Shown piece after piece: positions 16,949-25,431 of a DNA stretch of 64,000 bases. Position 1 is the first letter of the stretch. Every line of letters begins with the position of its first letter. Below the pieces are notes generated by a model. That model was not told the origin of the DNA. It made no database searches and saw nothing but the letters and a program-made list of their open reading frames with translations. The stretch lies in NCBI RefSeq assembly GCF_016651435.1, contig NZ_JAEPRJ010000001.1, forward strand, positions 2,108,001 through 2,172,000, read 5' to 3'. This DNA is from Catonella massiliensis. GTDB taxonomy: Bacteria > Bacillota > Clostridia > Lachnospirales > Lachnospiraceae. Made by a program: the position numbers and the translations under genes.

Positions 16949-17526
16949 CATATTCTTGCTAAGTAGTTTTTCAACTTAAATGCAACATGGTGTTGCACTT
17001 ACTCTGACAGGTACCTCTGTTGCATTTACTTTGAAGTATATCATTAGCTCAGTTTCAAAATTATTAAATATAATACATAGAGCCACTCTAATTGATAAAT
17101 CAAGGAAATATAAGGCTATTGTGTAGGTTTTATTTATGGTTATATTGGGCTTAATTTATAATAAATTTCACTTACGAAATTCTAGTCAAGGCTGGGCTGA
17201 AAGCCCATTCACTTTAGCCTTGACAGATTTCGTGTAAGTGAAATATAATCGATTAGCCCAAATATAAGGTTTATAAGTAGATATTGGTAAAATTTTTCAA
17301 AGTAAACGCAACACTAAAAACCGTTGCATTTAACCTGAAAGATGTAGTTTCAGGTCTGTTTGCTATACCCTTTTTTCGCCAAAAGCAATAAAATCAAACC
17401 AAATTTGATTAAATTCAGTCAGATTTTATTGATATAATTTTATCATTTTATCTAGCAATAGTGTTGCATTTACTATTTTTACAAAGTGTTGCACTTACCT
17501 TGAAAATCTAGCCATATTCTTGCTAA
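16949..17526. repeat. Nested inverted repeats resembling transposon ends (non-coding element)
   Basis: A 14-bp direct repeat CATATTCTTGCTAA flanks the region at 16949-16962 and 17513-17526. Just inside are inverted ends, TTTTCAACTTAAATGCAACA (near 16968-16987) and TGTTGCACTTACCTTGAAAA (17487-17506). Further copies of TGTTGCAYTTAC lie at 16991, 17019, 17323 and 17462, with an inverted one at 17296-17312. Such repeated TGTTGCA ends resemble IS21-family terminal repeats, but no istA or istB frame is present. In the middle a long imperfect palindrome (about 17146-17260) carries a GGGCT-GAA-AGCCC core. The rest of 16827-17831 holds no gene. Confidence 0.55.
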
Positions 17527-17770
17527 ATATTTTTTAATATTTTTATTATTTGTAAATAAAATATGCTCTTTTATCACACATCTACTGTATACCACCTTCC
17601 CTGATATCTCTTGAGGAACTCACATTACGCTAGAAATTCAGTTTCTAGTTCCACTCATTTCCATTGTATCCATTAATTCCATTAACTTCCTCGCGTTCAA
17701 CATTCCCTTAGGCAATGGTTACCTTAATGCAGTTTAACCCATTAGAAACGTGCGCTGCTAAGTAACAACA

Positions 17771-17810
17771 AAAAACCTCCGAAAAGTCAATTTCTGACTT
17801 CACGGAGGTT
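17771..17810 (-). terminator. Terminator of the purine permease gene
   Basis: AACCTCCG and CGGAGGTT form the outer stem with inner AAGTCA/TGACTT. On the minus strand the hairpin is followed by TTTTTTGTTG. Confidence 0.85.
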
Positions 17811-17831
17811 TGTTACTATGATGTTAGTATA

Positions 17832-19193
17832 TTACAACAATACATACTTAGCTATAAAGAGCACTGCAAGTATATACATAAGAGGTGTAATCTTCTTAGC
17901 TCTTCCGCCAACAAGGTTAAGTACTACATATGAGATAACGCCGAAAGCGATACCTTCTGAGATAGAGTACATAAATGGCATAGCGAAGATGCAGATATAA
18001 GCAGGAACTGCCTCGAGAAGGTCTGAATTCCAGTCAATCTTCGTTACCTGCTGAAGCATAAGGAAACCAACTACTATAAGAGCAGGTGCTGTAGCAAATG
18101 AAGGTATTGCAAGGAATACAGGTGAAAAGAAAAGTGCAACTAAGAAGAGAAGTCCTGACACTATTGATGTGAGGCCTGTTCTTCCGCCCTCTGAAATACC
18201 TGATGATGATTCTACAAATGTAGTAATTGTAGAAGTACCAAGTACTGCACCAACTATAGTTCCGATTGAGTCTGCAAGCAAGGCTCCCTTAATTCCCTTA
18301 AGCTCACCCTTCTCATCGAGCATATTTGCCTTAGAAGCACAGCCTATAAGTGTTCCAAGGGTATCAAATACATCTACGAAAAGGAAAGCAAACATAACTA
18401 CGAAGAAGTCTGCTGTCTTTATAAATGAAAAATCAAGCTGTCCAAAGGTAGGTGCAAGTGACGCAGGTGGTGCAAATATTCCTGATGGGAATAAGCTATA
18501 ATAACCTGCCTCAGGATTAGGCACGTAGATGCCTACAGCCTGAAGAATCATGCCTACTACCCAGAGCACTACCATTCCGATAAGGATGGAGCCTTTTACA
18601 TTCTTAAATAAAAGATAGGTCATAAGTAAGATACCGCAAAGTGCGAGAATAACTGAGACTCCTGCTGAGTTAAAGGTACCGTCTGCTATCGAGCCCTTGA
18701 AAGAAAAGAGGGTTACAAGAGTAGCACCGTCAACTACTATCTTAGAGTTCTGAAGACCTATAAAACATATGAACAGACCAATACCTACAGACACAGCTAC
18801 CTTGAGCGTATTCGGTATAGCGTTAAATATAGCTTCACGAACATTGGTTAGTGAAAGCACCACAAATACGAGGCCTTCAACAAATACTGCTGTCAAAGCC
18901 TGCTGCCAGGTATATCCCATACCCAAAACTACTGAATACGCAAAATAAGCATTCAGTCCCATTCCTGCTGAAAGAACAAAAGGAAGATTGGCAAATAAGG
19001 CCATACAAAACGATGCAATTGCAGAAGCAAGCGCTGTCGCTGTAAAGACCGCTCCCTGATCCATTCCCGCCTTACCAAGTACATTTGGATTTACGGCAAG
19101 AATGTACGCCATAGTCATAAAGGTTGTAATACCTGCCATAGTCTCAACCTTAACACTGGTTCCTCTTTCCCTCAATTTGAAAAACTCTTCCAT
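17832..19193 (-). CDS. NCS2-family purine permease (AzgA/PbuG type)
   Basis: The 453-residue membrane protein belongs to the AzgA-like branch of the NCS2 family, which imports adenine, guanine or hypoxanthine with a proton. Visible family landmarks are TMAYILAVNP near the N-terminus, LSAGMGLNAYFAYSVVLGMG, FLFVDVFDTLGTLIG and TTFVESSSGISEGGRTG. The start is preceded by CAAGGAGGCTAAG. It is a single-gene unit with its own terminator. Specificity among purines is not readable by eye. No recognisable purine riboswitch precedes it. Confidence 0.9.
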   Translation of the reverse strand: MEEFFKLRERGTSVKVETMAGITTFMTMAYILAVNPNVLGKAGMDQGAVFTATALASAIASFCMALFANLPFVLSAGMGLNAYFAYSVVLGMGYTWQQALTAVFVEGLVFVVLSLTNVREAIFNAIPNTLKVAVSVGIGLFICFIGLQNSKIVVDGATLVTLFSFKGSIADGTFNSAGVSVILALCGILLMTYLLFKNVKGSILIGMVVLWVVGMILQAVGIYVPNPEAGYYSLFPSGIFAPPASLAPTFGQLDFSFIKTADFFVVMFAFLFVDVFDTLGTLIGCASKANMLDEKGELKGIKGALLADSIGTIVGAVLGTSTITTFVESSSGISEGGRTGLTSIVSGLLFLVALFFSPVFLAIPSFATAPALIVVGFLMLQQVTKIDWNSDLLEAVPAYICIFAMPFMYSISEGIAFGVISYVVLNLVGGRAKKITPLMYILAVLFIAKYVLL

Positions 19194-19292
19194 CTTAGCC
19201 TCCTTGTTTTGTTAGATATAAATATGGGCTGGTAGTTTGGCAATTAAAACAGACACCATACTTAAAAAATACGACAACGTATAATATATCAC

Positions 19293-19319
19293 AATAAAAA
19301 GGGGCATGCAAACCCCTTT
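19293..19319 (-). terminator. Terminator after the HAD phosphatase gene
   Basis: AAAGGGG and CCCCTTT form the stem around TTTGCATG; on the minus strand a TTTTTATT tract follows. Confidence 0.8.
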
Positions 19320-19342
19320 CTTATATATTTTTCTAATACAAC

Positions 19343-19987
19343 CTATCGAACTATATCCAGTATGTCACTACACCTCTCCACTATATGCGTAGCCCCATAC
19401 CTTTCAAACTCTTCCCTATTGCCATATCCATACATAACCGCAATAGAGTCAACACCGTTTTTATTGGCTGCCTCTATGTCAAACATCCTATCCCCTATCA
19501 TTACCGCAGACTTAGGGTCAGTGATACCATTCTTTTCAAAGGCTCGCTTTATCATCACATCCTTGTGCACAGTCTTTTCCTCGTGAGACGGCCCTGTAAG
19601 ACTTACAAAATACTTATCAAGACCATGCTTTCTTATTATCTTCTCAGCTATAGGCGCAGGCTTGGAGGTAACTACCATCATAACATGCCCCCTATTCTTT
19701 AGCTCATCAAGCATATCCTCGACCCCTTCATACACCGGTGCAATAAGATATCCTGCAGACTCATAATGCTCCCTGTATATCTCAATTGCCCTGTCAGCCT
19801 CCTCAGGGTTCATTCCACAGAACTTGGTAAATGAGTCAAAAAGCGGAGGTCCTATAAACTTCTTGTATTCAGCCTCAGAAAGCATCTCCCAGCCCATAGT
19901 GCTAAGAGCGTGCTTAGCAGATTCTACTATGCCATCTCCTGATTCTACTAAGGTTCCATCCAAATCAAACATCAAATATTTATACAT
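19343..19987 (-). CDS. HAD-superfamily phosphatase (phosphoglycolate-phosphatase-like)
   Basis: The 214-residue enzyme has motif I FDLDGTLVES (Asp8, Asp10), motif II VVTSKP, a motif III lysine in EEKTVHKD and motif IV MIGDRMFDI. A helical cap is inserted after motif I (subfamily IA). Such enzymes dephosphorylate small phosphate esters, commonly phosphoglycolate or pyrophosphate. The start overlaps the end of the DUF896 gene by 8 bases, so it is the last gene of the mnmG operon. The natural substrate is uncertain. Confidence 0.88.
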   Translation of the reverse strand: MYKYLMFDLDGTLVESGDGIVESAKHALSTMGWEMLSEAEYKKFIGPPLFDSFTKFCGMNPEEADRAIEIYREHYESAGYLIAPVYEGVEDMLDELKNRGHVMMVVTSKPAPIAEKIIRKHGLDKYFVSLTGPSHEEKTVHKDVMIKRAFEKNGITDPKSAVMIGDRMFDIEAANKNGVDSIAVMYGYGNREEFERYGATHIVERCSDILDIVR

Positions 19988-20195
19988 CTTTTCTCCTCTT
20001 AAGGTCTACCTCGTTGCCATTTTCATCAACTACTTTCGTATTTTCAAGCTGACTTCTGATATTGCCTTTGATTGCTGCAACATATTCTTCTCTTAGTTTC
20101 TTCTGCTCAGCCTTTTCTTCATCAGTAAGCCCCTCTGCCTTTGACTTGTGACTGAGTTCGTTAATTCTTTTGATATCATTCTCTGTTAATCCCAT
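19980..20195 (-). CDS. DUF896-family small protein (YnzC-like)
   Basis: This 71-residue charged helical protein matches the DUF896/YnzC family: [24 protein letters not shown] followed by [12 protein letters not shown]. In Bacillus the family includes YneA-operon partners of unclear role; a specific function is not known. AAAGGAG precedes the ATG. Its start overlaps the mnmG end by 10 bases, and its end overlaps the HAD gene, so translation of the three is probably coupled. Confidence 0.9.
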   Translation of the reverse strand: MGLTENDIKRINELSHKSKAEGLTDEEKAEQKKLREEYVAAIKGNIRSQLENTKVVDENGNEVDLKRRKDV

Positions 20196-22072
20196 TTCTT
20201 TCTCCTTTTAAATTGTTCTATGTATACTAAGAGCACCGCTATATCAGATGGCGACACTCCCGATATACGGCTCGCCTGACCTACTGAGAGCGGCCTTATT
20301 TCGGCAAGCTTCTGCCTTGCTTCTAACCTAATATTCTCTATATTCTCATACTCTATATCCTCAGGAATGAGGCGGTTTTCCATCTTCTTAAACTGTTCAA
20401 CCTGTCTGTTCTCTCTCTCAATGTAGCCCTCATACTTTATATTGATGTTTACCTGCTCTCCAACAGCCTCAGAAAGCTCAGGTCTTTCATCATCGATTAC
20501 AGCCAGAATCTCGTAGCTTAGCTCCGGTCTCTTTATCAGGTCTGCAAGGGTAACTGCACCAAGAAGAGGCGTACTTCCATTTGATACAAGGAAATCATTT
20601 ACCTCTTTCTTTCCACCTATGGTTTTTGACTTCAGACGCTTTATTTCCTCTTCAATTTCAGCCTCTTTCTTAAGCAGGGCTTCATATCTTTCCTTTGATA
20701 TAAGTCCCACCTCATAGCCTATCTTAGTAAGTCTTATGTCGGCATTGTCCTGCCTTAGGAGCAGTCTGTACTCTGCTCTTGAAGTCATCATCCTGTATGG
20801 CTCCGCTGTGTGCTTAGTCACCAAATCATCTATAAGAACTCCAATATAGGCATCTGAACGCTTGAGAATAAGCGGCTCTTTGCCATCAAGCTTCCTCACC
20901 GCATTGATACCTGCTATCAGTCCCTGAGCGGCTGCCTCCTCATAGCCTGAGCTTCCATTAAACTGTCCTGCTGCATACAAGCCCTCCGCCACCTTTGTCT
21001 CAAGACTTTCTTTAAGTGTGGTCGCATCTACACAGTCATACTCTATAGCATAGGCATTTCTAACTATTTGGACATTCTCAAGTCCGGGGATGGTCCTGTA
21101 CATTGCCACCTGTACATCCTCCGGCATAGATGAACTCATACCGTCAACATACATTTCATTGGTGTACTCTCCCTCAGGCTCTACAAAGATCTGGTGCCTC
21201 TCTTTGTCAGCAAACCTCATCACCTTGTCCTCTATGGATGGACAGTATCTTGGCCCTACTCCCTCTATTACACCGCCGTAGAGAGGTGAACGCTCGATAT
21301 TCTCCCTGATTATCCTATGAGTCTCTTCATTGGTATATGTTAGATGACAGGGAATCTGCTCTCTGCTTATATCTTTTCCTTCGTTTAAAAATGAAAATGG
21401 AACTACCTTTTCGTCTCCGTTTTGCACTTCCATTTTGGAAAAATCTATGGTTCGCTTGTCTACTCTGGCAGGAGTTCCCGTCTTGAATCTCCTTAGCTTC
21501 ATACCTAAGCTAAGCAGGGAATCCGTCAAATGTGTAGAGGCTGACAGCCCATTAGGTCCTGTGTATTCACTCACATCTCCGTATATACAGCGCGCCTTTA
21601 GGTAAGTTCCCGTACAGAGAATAACCGCCTTAGCAGTATATACCGCACCTGAATACGTCTTAACACCTGTTACCCTACCCTCTACAACCAGAATCTCAGC
21701 CACCTCAGCCTGTTTTATGGTAAGGTTAGGAGTATTCTCCATCACCTTTCTCATCTCAAGAGAATAAGCCTGTTTATCCGCCTGCGCCCTAAGGCTGTGA
21801 ACCGCAGGTCCTTTGGACTTATTAAGCATCTTAGACTGGATATAGGTCTTGTCTATATTTTTACCCATCTCTCCACCGAGGGCATCTACTTCTTTTACCA
21901 AATGCCCCTTGGAAGTGCCTCCAATGTTTGGGTTACAGGGCATGAGGGCAATGCTGTCTACACTTACGGTAAAAACCAGCACCTTTTTACCAAGTCTTGC
22001 CGCAGCCAGTGCCGCCTCACAGCCCGCATGTCCCGCTCCTATTACTATTATTTCAAAGTCATTACAAATCAT
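20186..22072 (-). CDS. mnmG: tRNA uridine-5-carboxymethylaminomethyl modification enzyme MnmG (GidA)
   Basis: The 628-residue FAD protein works with MnmE to install the cmnm5 group on wobble U34 of several tRNAs. The FAD-binding [10 protein letters not shown] begins at residue 12. Other landmarks are [50 protein letters not shown] and [17 protein letters not shown], all in family order. The C-terminal helical domain ends normally ([23 protein letters not shown] type). The start has GAGGATAAT upstream. The partner gene mnmE is not in this window. Confidence 0.97.
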   Translation of the reverse strand: MICNDFEIIVIGAGHAGCEAALAAARLGKKVLVFTVSVDSIALMPCNPNIGGTSKGHLVKEVDALGGEMGKNIDKTYIQSKMLNKSKGPAVHSLRAQADKQAYSLEMRKVMENTPNLTIKQAEVAEILVVEGRVTGVKTYSGAVYTAKAVILCTGTYLKARCIYGDVSEYTGPNGLSASTHLTDSLLSLGMKLRRFKTGTPARVDKRTIDFSKMEVQNGDEKVVPFSFLNEGKDISREQIPCHLTYTNEETHRIIRENIERSPLYGGVIEGVGPRYCPSIEDKVMRFADKERHQIFVEPEGEYTNEMYVDGMSSSMPEDVQVAMYRTIPGLENVQIVRNAYAIEYDCVDATTLKESLETKVAEGLYAAGQFNGSSGYEEAAAQGLIAGINAVRKLDGKEPLILKRSDAYIGVLIDDLVTKHTAEPYRMMTSRAEYRLLLRQDNADIRLTKIGYEVGLISKERYEALLKKEAEIEEEIKRLKSKTIGGKKEVNDFLVSNGSTPLLGAVTLADLIKRPELSYEILAVIDDERPELSEAVGEQVNINIKYEGYIERENRQVEQFKKMENRLIPEDIEYENIENIRLEARQKLAEIRPLSVGQASRISGVSPSDIAVLLVYIEQFKRRKKWD

Positions 22073-22202
22073 ATTATCCTCAAATCTATGTCGTGTATGT
22101 ACCTATTCTTCATAATGATACTTGCAGGTATATATAATCAAGTTATCATTACTATCTAAATTATAAGTAAGCCTATGTTCATCTGTTATTCTTCTACTAT
22201 AA

Positions 22203-22441
22203 ACCTTCCTATAATGTCAAGCCCTAAATCATTGAATTTTAGGCTTTTCTTTAAATTTTTACCTCGTAAAACAGAGCAAAAAATGTATGACAGTCATTGT
22301 ATTTTATACTGAACAGCTAAAAGAGGGTGTGGTTTATAAAGCATACCATTGTTTTGCTTTATAAAGGCTATAAATACTCTGTTAACTATGATGGTGAACC
22401 TTCCGTATCTAAAGGGATCGTATCCCAACTTCCTTCGTCCC
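22203..22441. repeat. 239-bp partial tandem duplication of the IS1111-group left end
   Basis: This stretch repeats 22442-22680 base for base at an offset of 239, with scattered mismatches such as GTATCT against GTGTCT. It ends at TCGTCCC, where the full element continues differently. It looks like an older element end left beside the newer copy. Confidence 0.85.
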
Positions 22442-22968
22442 ACCTTCCTATAATGTCAAGCCCTAAATCATTTAATTTCAGGCTTTTCTTTAAATATTTA
22501 CCTCATAAAACAGAGCAAAAAATGTATGACAGTCATTGTATTTTATACTGAACAGCTAAAAGAGGGTGTAGTTTATAAAGCATCCCATTGTTTTGCTTTA
22601 TAAAGGCTATAAATCCTCTGCTAACTATGATGGTGAACCTTCCGTGTCTAAAGGGATCGTGTCCCAACTTCCTTCGTCCCACCTGTCCATACACCGAGTG
22701 CCTGCTAAGCTTTCTAACAGGGTCATGCCCTACGGAGAGAACTACTGCAAGCTACAGCTCTTGTTTGTTTTTTGATTTTACTGACCTGCATACTCCACAG
22801 GGTACGGATATTCCGTGGATGCTTACCCTGACTCGTTTTGCTGGTCATTGTGATGATGCAGCACCTGTAGCGCTCCATCGTTATCGGGTTCCCTTCCAGA
22901 ACCCTGCCCGATCTCGGAAGAATCCGAAAACCGGCAAGGCTCTGGAATAAATTTTGCTGTCGACTGTT
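22442..22968 (-). ncRNA. Long non-coding 3' region of IS copy 1, candidate guide (seek) RNA
   Basis: In the IS1111 subgroup the guide RNA is encoded in the non-coding end next to the transposase gene. Here the only long non-coding part is downstream of the transposase, and it is conserved between the two copies almost to the base. No coding signature is seen in it. RNA borders are unknown. Confidence 0.3.
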
Positions 22969-24396
22969 TTACGCTACAATAGCTTCCTTATTTTCCGGAC
23001 GTCTGATGTCCATCAACATCTTCTTCGGAGCATATTTCGTACCAGTATTCAGAATCGTATAGATAATCCTCAGAAGCTTGCAGGCTATCACAATCAATGA
23101 CTGCATCTTTTTCAACGGATTATCGGCTCGTGTCGTATAATACATATGGAGTTCTTTGAATTCCTCTGCATGGGCCACTGCTGACTTTGCTGCCTGGAAT
23201 AACCAATATCTGAGTCGTTTGCGTCCTCTATGACTGATTTTGGTTTCTCCCTTATGCTTTCCTGAACTGCATGCCACAAGGCCTAATCCGCTTAATTTCT
23301 GTATTTCCTTAACATCATCAAATCTTGAAATATCTCCCATCTCTGCAAGAATACCGGAAAGTGTATTTTCTCCAATCCCAGATATCTCCAGAACGTTACC
23401 TGTATGCGGTATCTCCTGACATTTCTGGTTGATCTGGTTCTCTATAACAGCAAGTTCAACATCCAGTTCCATGATTTTCTGCACGAACCACTTTACAGCT
23501 GCCTTGCTTGCAATAGATCCATCCTTAATCCCAACACTTGCTTTTGCGTACTGTAAGATTTCTCTGGCTCTGCTGTACCCGCGTCCTCTAAGTTTAGCAG
23601 CATGCCAAATCTGTCTTATCCCTTCTTCTCCAAGTGCGGTCAGTTCATCCGGAAATGGTGCCTCTTTCAGCAGTTCAAGGCTAAATGCTCCATCGACTTT
23701 TCCCAATGCTTCCTTATACTCCGGGAAATATATCTTCATCTCCCTGTGCATCCGGTTGATTGTTCGAATTCTGTCTTCATTCAGTTGGTCTCTGAACATG
23801 GATAACCTACGAAGTTCAGCATAGATTTTTTCTGGAAGATATGGCATACCAAAGTTGCCATCCTTGACAAGATTTGCTATCAGTTTTGGATCCTTCCTGT
23901 CATCCTTGAGCTGGCTGTTATCTTCAACCTCCTTTGTCTGCTTAACAGCATAAGGGTTTACCTGAACAACACTGATTCCATTTGTAATCATCCATGTAGC
24001 AAGGCAGAACCAGTAGTGACCGGTCGGCTCTAAGCCAAGCACTATCTGACTCTTATCATGTTCAGCGGCTATCCTCACTGCCCATTCCTTTGCACTCCGG
24101 AAGCCCTCTTGATTATTGTTGAAAGAATGTGCGGACTTACTGAGTTCCCGTCCTCTGGTATCAATTGCTCTCATATAGTGCGTTTCGCTGCCTACATCAC
24201 ATCCCAAGATAAGCATGTCATCGCTGATAAAAGAGAGTTTTTTATTTTTATCGAACTTACCATTGGTTTCCAACTCACGCCAGGTTGAAGCTGCGAGATT
24301 TTCCTTAATCACCTCCGATTTTTTCAAAAGCTCCTGCTGTTCAAAAATATTTGCTGTTACTACTTGATTTTTTTTCTTTGTGCCTTTAATATTCAT
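22969..24396 (-). CDS. IS1111-group transposase, copy 1
   Basis: The 475-residue DEDD recombinase shows ILGCDVGSETHYMRA (first Asp), LGLEPTGHYWF (Glu) and VEDNSQLKDDRKDPKLIANLV (Asp pair) in the RuvC-like half. The Transposase_20 half carries LEISGIGENTLSGILAEMGDIS and KISHRGRKRLRYWLFQAA, including the serine-bearing helix start. The ATG has AAGAGGTATC upstream. It differs from copy 2 by only a few residues, for example IYFPEYKEA here against IYYPEYNEA. The frame is complete and probably functional. Confidence 0.93.
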   Translation of the reverse strand: MNIKGTKKKNQVVTANIFEQQELLKKSEVIKENLAASTWRELETNGKFDKNKKLSFISDDMLILGCDVGSETHYMRAIDTRGRELSKSAHSFNNNQEGFRSAKEWAVRIAAEHDKSQIVLGLEPTGHYWFCLATWMITNGISVVQVNPYAVKQTKEVEDNSQLKDDRKDPKLIANLVKDGNFGMPYLPEKIYAELRRLSMFRDQLNEDRIRTINRMHREMKIYFPEYKEALGKVDGAFSLELLKEAPFPDELTALGEEGIRQIWHAAKLRGRGYSRAREILQYAKASVGIKDGSIASKAAVKWFVQKIMELDVELAVIENQINQKCQEIPHTGNVLEISGIGENTLSGILAEMGDISRFDDVKEIQKLSGLGLVACSSGKHKGETKISHRGRKRLRYWLFQAAKSAVAHAEEFKELHMYYTTRADNPLKKMQSLIVIACKLLRIIYTILNTGTKYAPKKMLMDIRRPENKEAIVA

Positions 24397-24491
24397 TTTA
24401 GATACCTCTTGTGTTTTTTAGATTTTACCAACTGGCAGGTCAGTAATAATCTAAATTTACTTGAGGTATTTTTTTATGTCAATCTCTTGAC

Positions 24492-24911
24492 CTATTTATA
24501 GTATACAGGAAGCTTTCTTAATTTCTTCATTAGTGTAAGCCTGCACTCCCAAAAAGAAACTACATCAATGTATAAATTTTCTGTAATGACAGTATATTGT
24601 TTTGCATCCCCAATATCTAAAATCCCACCTGAATACCGGTTTGCTTCTTTCAGATATTTTCCATCTTCAACTTCATATATAACATTTGAGAAATTATCCT
24701 CTTTCAGTCCTTCAATATTCTCATACATATCCAAATCTACAAGTCTTCTATCAAATATCCTTACAGCCTCAGTAATTCCAAAATCAAGAATCAGCCTATT
24801 CTCTTTGCTTCTTAACTCTATAATCAAGAAATTTGAATCTCCGCAAATAACCTTTGCTTTATAGTTTCCTTTCGGAATCTCTCCCTTACGATATTCTTTC
24901 CAAACTTCCAT
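24492..24911 (-). pseudogene. Immunity-like protein, 3' end replaced by IS copy 1
   Basis: The 139-residue product resembles the first 140 residues of the protein at 27177-28253: both begin with WK-Y-R-EIPK, share SNVIYEVEDGKYLKE-like and TVITENLYIDVVSFWE-like segments, and line up to about LTLMKK. The last residues, RKLPVYYK and the stop, lie inside the shared element end (24492-24518). The same tail ends the truncated YoeB protein at copy 2. The ATG at 24911 has GAGGTATAAT upstream. Little may be missing, because short relatives of this size could exist, so it may still work as an immunity protein. Confidence 0.65.
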
Positions 24912-24941
24912 ATTATACCTCAATCATCTAATAATTTCATA

Positions 24942-25430
24942 CTACACCACAGTTCCATCCTGTAAATTTATAATTAGTTGTCTTCCATCACAATCAAGCC
25001 ATAGCCTTTCATTATCCAACAATTCATAATTCGTAACCATCTCTCTGAATGCAGTACTCCATTTTTCTTTTTTCTCACTATAACAAAATAATTCTAAATC
25101 ACATAATACATAAACATCGTTTCCAATATTTATTACATCTAAAATTACTGTGGACAATTTTTCATTAAATAATATCTCTTTGTTTTTGATATCAATTAAT
25201 AATAAATTCTGTCCGGCTCCAATATAGCAGACATCATTCTTATCATCAAATCCGAACATTAAATCTATACCATAGTCAGCATATGCTATACCAAATTCAA
25301 AAGAATTTCTTATATTTATTATTGCATACATATTGTGATATTCATCACAATACACCATTTTTCTTCCTCCCAGTTTATTTTCCAATTCCATTAAAGTATC
25401 AATTCTCTTTATAATTATATCTTCATTCAT
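24942..25430 (-). CDS. Putative immunity protein of the polymorphic toxin
   Basis: The 162-residue acidic protein has no recognised domain; it is rich in alternating beta-type segments (YCDEYHNMYAIINIRN, DDKNDVCYIGAGQNLLLIDI, VILDVINIGNDVYVLCDLEL) that suggest a small propeller- or barrel-like fold. It starts one base after the toxin stop codon, with AAGGGGG inside the toxin end as ribosome site. Immediate translation after a toxin gene is the usual position for the cognate immunity protein. Confidence 0.6.
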   Translation of the reverse strand: MNEDIIIKRIDTLMELENKLGGRKMVYCDEYHNMYAIINIRNSFEFGIAYADYGIDLMFGFDDKNDVCYIGAGQNLLLIDIKNKEILFNEKLSTVILDVINIGNDVYVLCDLELFCYSEKKEKWSTAFREMVTNYELLDNERLWLDCDGRQLIINLQDGTVV

Positions 25431-25431
25431 T

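Larger units (their letters stand above)
22442..24518 (-). mobile_element. IS1111-group (IS110 family) element, copy 1
   Basis: A 2077-bp unit shared with 28264-30340 at near identity; the two copies diverge at the same base on each side. The transposase is on the minus strand. Subterminal inverted sequences CTTCCTGTATA (right end, minus sense) and TATAGGAAGG (left end) are visible, as expected for the IS1111 subgroup. About 527 non-coding bases follow the transposase and only about 122 precede it. Confidence 0.85.

Noticed and set aside
19194..19292. Possible purine riboswitch before the NCS2 permease
   Set aside because: TATGG and CTACC occur in order, but there is no third stem between CTACC and the closing helix, so the purine aptamer cannot form.
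22588..22950. 120-codon plus-strand frame present in both IS copies
   Set aside because: It lies in the non-coding end of the element, has no ribosome site and no recognisable domain. Its conservation is explained by the recent duplication.
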